Source: a bacterium
GTDB lineage: Bacteria; Patescibacteriota; Microgenomatia; UBA1406; GWC2-37-13
DNA: 64,000 bases
Direction: 5' to 3'
Assembly (NCBI GenBank): GCA_021833625.1
Contig: JAKBEU010000001.1
Location: 124,001 to 188,000, forward strand
Part shown: positions 59,787 to 64,000 of the stretch, piece after piece
Numbering within the stretch: position 1 is the first letter of the stretch
Layout: the number at the start of each line of letters is the position of its first letter
Translations under genes and position numbers: made by a program
The notes under the pieces: generated by a model
What the model saw: only the letters and a program-made list of their open reading frames with translations
Told to the model about the DNA's origin: nothing
Database searches by the model: none

Positions 59787-61067
59787 ATGTCAACCATCAC
59801 ACCACGTACACTGAAAGGCTTTCGCGACTTTCTCCCGTCCGATATGCACATTCGCTCGAAAGTCATTTCCGTCTTCAAACAGATATTTGAAAAATACGGG
59901 TATCAGCCTCTTGAAACTCCGACCCTTGAATACGCGGATATCCTTATGGGAAAATACGGAGAAGAAGCGGAAAAACTTCTCTACCACTTTACCGACCGCG
60001 GCGGACGTGAGGTTGCGATGAAATACGACCTTACCGTTCCCGCATGCCGCGTGCTCGCACAATATCAGAATGATATCCCGCTCCCTTTCAAAAGATATCA
60101 AATCCAACCGGTGTGGCGGGCCGACAATACCCAAAAAGGAAGATTCCGTGAATTCTATCAGTGTGACGGAGACACGTTCGGATCTGCCTCTATGCTTGCG
60201 GACGGCGAATACGTACAAATGGGAATAGAGATATTACAAACGCTTGGTTTTGCGGATGTTGTCGCGCGCATCAATAACCGGAAGTTTATCGACGGTCTTG
60301 CGACATATGCGGGAGCAAACGCCGATCAATTTTATTCCATCTGTATTGCAATAGACAAGCTTGACAAAATAGGGATTGAGGGCGTCCAAGCGGAGATGAG
60401 AAAAAAACAAATCGGGGACGAAATAATCAAAAAAATAACCGAAATCATCTCAATAACCGGTTCAACCGAAGAGAAAATTGCAGCGCTTAAAACCACCATG
60501 AAGGGAGTCACTCAGGCGCAGACAGGGCTTGCCGAACTTGAAGAGTTGTTTTCCTACCTCAAATCAGCTAAGGTCGATCCGAGGACATACCTATTTGACC
60601 TCACGATAATCCGCGGCCTCTCTTACTACACGGGGCCCGTTTGGGAATTCATCATAAAAGACGGGGGGGTCGGATCGGTAGGAGGAGGAGGCAGATATGA
60701 CAAGTTGGTCGGCCTCTATTTGGGTCACGATATTCCCGCAACGGGAGGATCATTCGGCATTGAACGTCTCATTGAAGTTGTGAAGGATAGGGGAATGTTT
60801 ACAGGAGAGGGAGAGGTTCCGGTTCTCGTAACCGTTTTTGAGGCTGCTCTTGCTCCTCTTTCGCTTGGTCTTGCCAACACTCTGCGCAGCAAGGGTAAAT
60901 CGGTCGTTTTATATCCGGATGCCACTGCAAAGCTTGAAAAACAGCTTAAATACGCCAACAAACGGGGGATTGAAGAGGTGTATATTATCGGTCCTGAAGA
61001 AGCGGCAAACAAAACGGTAAAGCTTAAAAACATGAAGTCAGGCGAGCAGAAGATAATAACGTTATAA
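59787..61067 (+). CDS. hisS: Histidyl-tRNA synthetase
   Basis: 426 residues. It starts with T-P-R-T-L-K-G-F-R-D-F-L-P, the usual HisRS opening. Class II motif 2 (Y-Q-I-Q-P-V-W-R-A-D) is at ~105-114, the HisA motif R-G-L-S-Y-Y-T-G is at ~275-282, and motif 3 lies around G-G-S-F-G-I-E-R. The C-terminal anticodon-binding domain is complete. The start is fixed at 59787 because the other in-frame ATG overlaps the -10. Confidence 0.96.
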   Translation: MSTITPRTLKGFRDFLPSDMHIRSKVISVFKQIFEKYGYQPLETPTLEYADILMGKYGEEAEKLLYHFTDRGGREVAMKYDLTVPACRVLAQYQNDIPLPFKRYQIQPVWRADNTQKGRFREFYQCDGDTFGSASMLADGEYVQMGIEILQTLGFADVVARINNRKFIDGLATYAGANADQFYSICIAIDKLDKIGIEGVQAEMRKKQIGDEIIKKITEIISITGSTEEKIAALKTTMKGVTQAQTGLAELEELFSYLKSAKVDPRTYLFDLTIIRGLSYYTGPVWEFIIKDGGVGSVGGGGRYDKLVGLYLGHDIPATGGSFGIERLIEVVKDRGMFTGEGEVPVLVTVFEAALAPLSLGLANTLRSKGKSVVLYPDATAKLEKQLKYANKRGIEEVYIIGPEEAANKTVKLKNMKSGEQKIITL

Positions 61068-61071
61068 AATC

Positions 61072-61167
61072 CTAAATACTAAACACTAAATCCTATTCAA
61101 ATAAATACAAAATTTTTGAATTTAGGGTTTAGGGTTTGTTTAGATTTTAATGTTTAGAGTTTAGAGT
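61072..61167. repeat. Intergenic AT-rich repeat, copy B
   Basis: CTAAATACTAAACACTAAATCCTA on the left and TTTAGGGTTTAGGGTTTG ... GTTTAGAGTTTAGAG on the right, around a TACAAAATTTTT core. The arms are imperfectly complementary. It lies between hisS and a release factor that lacks its N-terminal domain. Confidence 0.75.
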
Positions 61168-61181
61168 TTTTTTATCGAAAT

Positions 61182-61892
61182 ATGCAAGTAAACCCAAATG
61201 TTGCCATTATTGAATCGCTCCCCGGAGTAGGAGGGGATGAAAGTAAGCTTTGGATGCAGGAGTTATTGATGTCGTACTTCAAATACGCACAAAAATACAA
61301 GTTCAAGGTAAGCTACCTCGAAGATAATATTGCCAAAATACAGGGAGAGAATGCCTATGCACTCTTCAGGCACGAAACAGGCGTCCACAGGGTCCAGCGC
61401 ACGCCCAGAACCGAGCGTAAAGGGAGAATACACACCTCAACCTGCGTCATCGTCGTTCTTCCTCAGATAATACAATCAGCCATTAAAATAAACCCCGGAG
61501 ATATAGAGTGGCAGTTCTTCCGTAGCGGGGGACACGGAGGCCAAAATGTCAACAAAGTCTCAACAGCCGTCCGCCTTATCCACAAGCCAACTGGCATAGT
61601 AACCACAGCCAGCCGTGAACGGGCGCAGCTTGCAAACCGCCAGATAGCGCTTGACCTGCTCTCGGCCAAACTCTATCAGCTTGAAGAGGAACGCAAACAA
61701 GGAGCCCAACAGTCTTTCGTCCGTAATATTGGGTCGGGAGAGCGTTCTGACAAGATAAGGACCTATAATTTCCCCCAGGACAGACTGACGGACCACCGTA
61801 TCAACAAAAGCTTTCATAATCTTGAAGTCATTATTCAGGACGGAAAGTGGGAAAAAGTCTTTGAAGCGATGCAGCAAGCCAAACTTCCATAA
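61182..61892 (+). CDS. prfA: Peptide chain release factor 1-like, without domain 1
   Basis: 236 residues against ~360 for RF1. It begins in the [11 protein letters not shown] segment that follows domain 1 in RF1. The stop-codon motif is P-R-T (75-77), of the RF1 P-x-T type rather than RF2 S-P-F, so UAA/UAG reading is expected. The catalytic G-G-Q is at 119-121 in [11 protein letters not shown]. No domain 1 is encoded upstream: a stop is in frame 25 nt before the ATG. TGA stops in this window imply that an RF2 exists elsewhere. Confidence 0.88.
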   Translation: MQVNPNVAIIESLPGVGGDESKLWMQELLMSYFKYAQKYKFKVSYLEDNIAKIQGENAYALFRHETGVHRVQRTPRTERKGRIHTSTCVIVVLPQIIQSAIKINPGDIEWQFFRSGGHGGQNVNKVSTAVRLIHKPTGIVTTASRERAQLANRQIALDLLSAKLYQLEEERKQGAQQSFVRNIGSGERSDKIRTYNFPQDRLTDHRINKSFHNLEVIIQDGKWEKVFEAMQQAKLP

Positions 61893-62068
61893 TCGATTTA
61901 GATTGTCCTGACGGCCTACACAGAAATAACCCTAAGATTAGCACTCTACTCATCAGTCTGCTAACTCTAAGCGTCAGCCTGCTGCAAGAGTCCACATATC
62001 AATTTTCGTATAACGAATTACCGTATATTTCCTGATAGTGGCCTATAATATGGCCCTACGTTTGACCG

Positions 62069-62090
62069 CGTATTATTTCCCTAATACGCA
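62069..62090. repeat. Perfect inverted repeat, possible operator
   Basis: GCGTATTA and TAATACGC separated by TTTCCC, 41 nt before the MFS ATG. No T-tract follows, so an operator or mRNA hairpin is more likely than a terminator. Confidence 0.55.
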
Positions 62091-62112
62091 TGGGTTAGCT
62101 TCGAATTTATAT

Positions 62113-62120
62113 TGTATACT
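62113..62120 (+). promoter_or_regulatory. -10 promoter element of the MFS exporter at 62131
   Basis: TGTATACT (hexamer 62115-62120), 10 nt before the ATG; it is 22 nt downstream of the inverted repeat. Confidence 0.5.
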
Positions 62121-62130
62121 GTATATTCTT

Positions 62131-63333
62131 ATGTTTCCCTCGCTCCGCCACAAAAAATACCGCACCTATTGGATAGGGTCTATTTTCCTGCAGATCACGA
62201 GCGAGATGTTAAACGTGGCTATTTCCTGGCAACTGTACCAATTGACGCATTCTCCGTTTTCCCTTGGCCTTGTCGGTCTTGCTCGTTTCCTTCCTGTCCT
62301 TGTTTTTTCCCTTATTTCGGGGCATATTTCAGATAAGTACTCCCGTCGGCGGGTTGTGGTTATCTCCCAGATGTTCCAGTTGTTCGTCAGTCTTTTTGCG
62401 GTCTTTGCCGTCTGGTCCGGTCTTGCGACGCCTTTGTTTCTTTATGCCCTGATATTTACTAACGCGACCTTAATGGTGTTTGGAAACCCGTCCCGTCAGG
62501 CACTTCTTCCGGCCCTTGTCCCGAGAGAGGATTATCTGAACGCAATAAGCGTCGGTCAGCTTTCCTACCAAATAGCGGTTGTTCTCGGACCATCAATTGC
62601 CGGATTTGTCATTGCGGCATACGGCATCGCACCCGTTTTTGTCGTTCATGCTGCAAGTATCTTTATCGGCCTTATTTGCCTTTACTTTGTAGGAGCCGTG
62701 CCGCAGGAGATACAGACACAGTCACATAGCGGGTTGCAGTCCATCCGTGATGGTCTTCGCTTCGTCAAGCGCTCTCGCCTCATATGGAGCACCATGTTTA
62801 TTGATTTTTTTGCCACCTTTTTTGCCTCCGCCATGACCCTCATGCCGGTTTTCGCAAGCGATATTCTTCACGTGGGACCGCAGGGCCTCGGATTTTTATA
62901 TGCAGCTCCCTCGGTAGGAGCAGTCATCGCCGGCCTTCTGTTTAACACAAAAAGAAAAATAGCACTTAAAGGAAGAACGATAGTTATCGCAATCATTGTG
63001 TACGGGCTGATGACCTGCGTATTCGGGCTCTCCCGGAACTTTGCCCTGTCTCTCGTTGCCATGTCTCTTGTCGGGGCTGCCGATATGATAAGTTCCATTA
63101 TCCGCAGCACCCTGCGGCAGATTATTACGCCGGACCATATTCGGGGAAGAATGATTTCCATTAACATGATCTTTTATATGGGTGGGCCGCAGCTTGGGGA
63201 GGTGGAGTCGGGTCTCTCGGCCATTCTTATCGGGACGCCGGCAACGGTTGTCGTGGGTGGTGTTGCCACCATTATCGCAACGATATTTTTTGCCCTCCGT
63301 GTCCCCGAACTTATTACCTTTGAAGGAAGATAG
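62131..63333 (+). CDS. MFS exporter (MFS_3/EntS-like)
   Basis: 400 residues, 12 spans. It opens R-H-K-K-Y-R-T-Y-W-I-G and has the loop 2-3 signature G-H-I-S-D-K-Y-S-R-R-R-V-V (~65-77) and the G-N-P-S-R-Q-A-L-L-P-A-L-V segment, both typical of the EntS-like MFS_3 group. Members export siderophores or drugs; the substrate is not evident. I chose the ATG at 62131; a frame opening at 62038 adds 31 residues with no sense. An operator-like repeat lies in front. Confidence 0.9.
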   Translation: MFPSLRHKKYRTYWIGSIFLQITSEMLNVAISWQLYQLTHSPFSLGLVGLARFLPVLVFSLISGHISDKYSRRRVVVISQMFQLFVSLFAVFAVWSGLATPLFLYALIFTNATLMVFGNPSRQALLPALVPREDYLNAISVGQLSYQIAVVLGPSIAGFVIAAYGIAPVFVVHAASIFIGLICLYFVGAVPQEIQTQSHSGLQSIRDGLRFVKRSRLIWSTMFIDFFATFFASAMTLMPVFASDILHVGPQGLGFLYAAPSVGAVIAGLLFNTKRKIALKGRTIVIAIIVYGLMTCVFGLSRNFALSLVAMSLVGAADMISSIIRSTLRQIITPDHIRGRMISINMIFYMGGPQLGEVESGLSAILIGTPATVVVGGVATIIATIFFALRVPELITFEGR

Positions 63334-63364
63334 GGAATTGTATTTGAATTTTCTGTATACTGCT

Positions 63365-63372
63365 TGTATAAT
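63365..63372 (+). promoter_or_regulatory. -10 promoter element of rpmE
   Basis: TTGTATAAT (hexamer 63367-63372), 30 nt before the ATG at 63403. Confidence 0.5.
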
Positions 63373-63402
63373 GTTGTTTTGTCGTTAATTGTACTCACTC
63401 TT

Positions 63403-63702
63403 ATGAAAGCTAATATTCATCCGAAATATTTTACCGAAGCAAAAGTCGTCTGCATTTGTGGCAACACATTTACGACAGGCTCTACAAAAGAAATGATCCG
63501 TGTCGACGTCTGCAGCAAATGTCATCCTTTCTATACGGGAGAACATAGATTTGTTGATACAAAGGGAAAAGTAGAAAAGTTCCAGAAGAAACAGCAAGTT
63601 GCGGCCGAAATGAAGAAAAAACTCAGCGCATCAAAGAAAAAAACAGAAGAAAAGGGAGAACGAAAAGTAAAATCGCTCCGCGAATTGCTGAGTGAGTCAT
63701 AA
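63403..63702 (+). CDS. rpmE: Ribosomal protein bL31 with long C-terminal extension
   Basis: 99 residues. The bL31 core is clear: M-K-A-N-I-H-P-K-Y, zinc-type cysteines (C-I-C-G and C-S-K-C), H-P-F-Y-T-G. It is the zinc-containing form. About 30 extra Lys/Glu-rich residues follow the usual end, similar in character to the rpsB tail. It belongs to the 50S central protuberance bridging to 30S. I chose the ATG at 63403 by family start. Confidence 0.94.
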   Translation: MKANIHPKYFTEAKVVCICGNTFTTGSTKEMIRVDVCSKCHPFYTGEHRFVDTKGKVEKFQKKQQVAAEMKKKLSASKKKTEEKGERKVKSLRELLSES

Positions 63703-63721
63703 CTTCAATTTTTAATTTGAA

Positions 63722-63773
63722 AATTTGAAATTTTTAAAATTGAATAAAAATTAAGAATTAAGAATTTCAAATT
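63722..63773. repeat. Perfect 11-bp inverted repeat after rpmE
   Basis: AATTTGAAATT (63722-63732) and AATTTCAAATT (63763-63773) with a 30-nt AT-rich spacer. It is in an AT-only interval between rpmE and the next promoter and could end transcription or be a separate repeat type. Confidence 0.5.
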
Positions 63774-63799
63774 GAGTTTACGTGATTTTCTGCTATACT
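63772..63799 (+). promoter_or_regulatory. Promoter of the rplJ-like gene
   Basis: TTGAGT (63772-63777), 16-nt spacer, TGC-TATACT (hexamer 63794-63799). The predicted leader is about 90 nt. Confidence 0.65.
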
Positions 63800-63817
63800 A
63801 TAGAAATCATTACGACT

Positions 63818-63882
63818 CTAGGTTGACTTTTTAAGTCTATAAATTACATTATTAATTCCTAGAATATTTTGCCTTCAGGCAA
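63818..63882 (+). promoter_or_regulatory. Structured leader, probable L10 autoregulatory leader
   Basis: An outer stem CTAGG (63818-63822)/CCTAG (63858-63862) encloses hairpin GACTT-TTT-AAGTC (63825-63837), followed by TTGCC-TTCA-GGCAA (63869-63882). Position before rplJ matches the L10(L12)-binding leader of other bacteria. I did not confirm the kink-turn. Confidence 0.5.
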
Positions 63883-63896
63883 GAAAGTGATACACA

Positions 63897-64000
63897 ATGA
63901 AAAACCAAAAGAAACTTTCTCAACAGACAGCCGTTTCTGATTTTTTGAAAAAATCAGAAAACTTCGCACTTATCAAATTTGACAAGACAACCCATATTGC
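63897..64000 (+). CDS. rplJ: Ribosomal protein uL10, N-terminal part (partial)
   Basis: The frame opens at ATG 63897 and runs off the right edge after 34 codons. It starts M-K-N-Q-K-K-L-S-Q and continues with D-F-L-K-K-S-E-N-F-A-L-I-K-F-D-K-T-T-H-I-A, resembling the uL10 start (a helix, then the x-x-x-L-x-x-F-x-x-x-T strand). The structured leader supports this. Too short for certainty. Confidence 0.65.
   Translation, partial: MKNQKKLSQQTAVSDFLKKSENFALIKFDKTTHI

Larger units (their letters stand above)
61893..62130. other. Structured intergenic region
   Basis: 238 bp without a convincing gene. It holds nested inverted repeats: CTGACG with CGTCAG around TTAGCA/TGCTAA, a TTCGT-ATA-ACGAA palindrome near 62006-62018, a TATAAT at 62045, and the perfect repeat at 62069-62090. 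It may contain an operator or a small RNA. Confidence 0.4.

Overview
The window reads as a chromosomal segment of a reduced, ultra-small bacterium of the Candidate Phyla Radiation (Patescibacteria), most likely the Microgenomates side. This placement is an inference. It rests on a divergent 16S rRNA with non-standard primer sites, a 16S gene not linked to 23S, shortened housekeeping proteins (PheT, ProS, EF-Ts, DnaX, a release factor), a large type IV pilus locus and surface-glycan membrane proteins. TGA is an ordinary stop codon (for example at 28761, 38153 and 43470), so the UGA-glycine code of Gracilibacteria/SR1 is excluded.

Layout. 1-4000: infC (3' end), rpmI, rplT, pheS, pheT. 4000-10360: class A penicillin-binding protein, recG, rpmF, nusB, rnc, rpsP. 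10388-20860: type IV pilus locus with two divergent arms. The minus arm runs from a delta'-like clamp-loader protein through six prepilin-like genes to pilM, pilN and pilO. The plus arm is pilB, pilT, pilC and a major-pilin-like gene ending at a strong terminator. 20876-28761: three large surface-glycan membrane proteins, another prepilin and mreB. 28758-30420: a stand-alone 16S rRNA unit with its own promoter and boxA. 30635-35373: galU, a Big-1-like secreted protein, a PRC/MgtE_N/CBS protein next to an atypical Nramp transporter, and a SAM hydrolase-like protein. 35365-36743: nadD-nadE. 36776-39244: a SAM-riboswitch-controlled operon of an unrecognised protein and an M20 amidohydrolase. 39289-48633: rpsB, tsf, frr, rseP, two CMP-kinase-like genes, proS, a DHH/MYG1-like gene, rpsU, ybeY, dnaX, ybaB and prs. 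48653-51722 (minus): RNase J, RecR, an RRM protein and a zinc-ribbon protein. 51782-64000: a MIP18-family protein, hypotheticals, tRNA-Pro(CGG), an EEP phosphohydrolase, a frameshifted membrane gene, cysS, a MurF-like ligase, transporters, hisS, a truncated RF1, rpmE, and the start of a probable rplJ with a structured leader.

How it works together. The dominant regulatory theme, visible directly, is promoters whose -10 box ends only about 5-10 nt before the start codon. I count 28, so most first genes of operons are probably transcribed without a leader and translated without a Shine-Dalgarno (SD) sequence. Against this background rpsU stands out with a 9-nt perfect SD, and the RRM gene with a long leader and near-perfect SD; both look translationally regulated. 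The most promising undescribed unit is the SAM-riboswitch operon at 36776-39244. The MgtE-sensor/Nramp-like pair at 32068-34548 is second. The 16S helix 18 shows three covarying pair changes at normally near-invariant positions.
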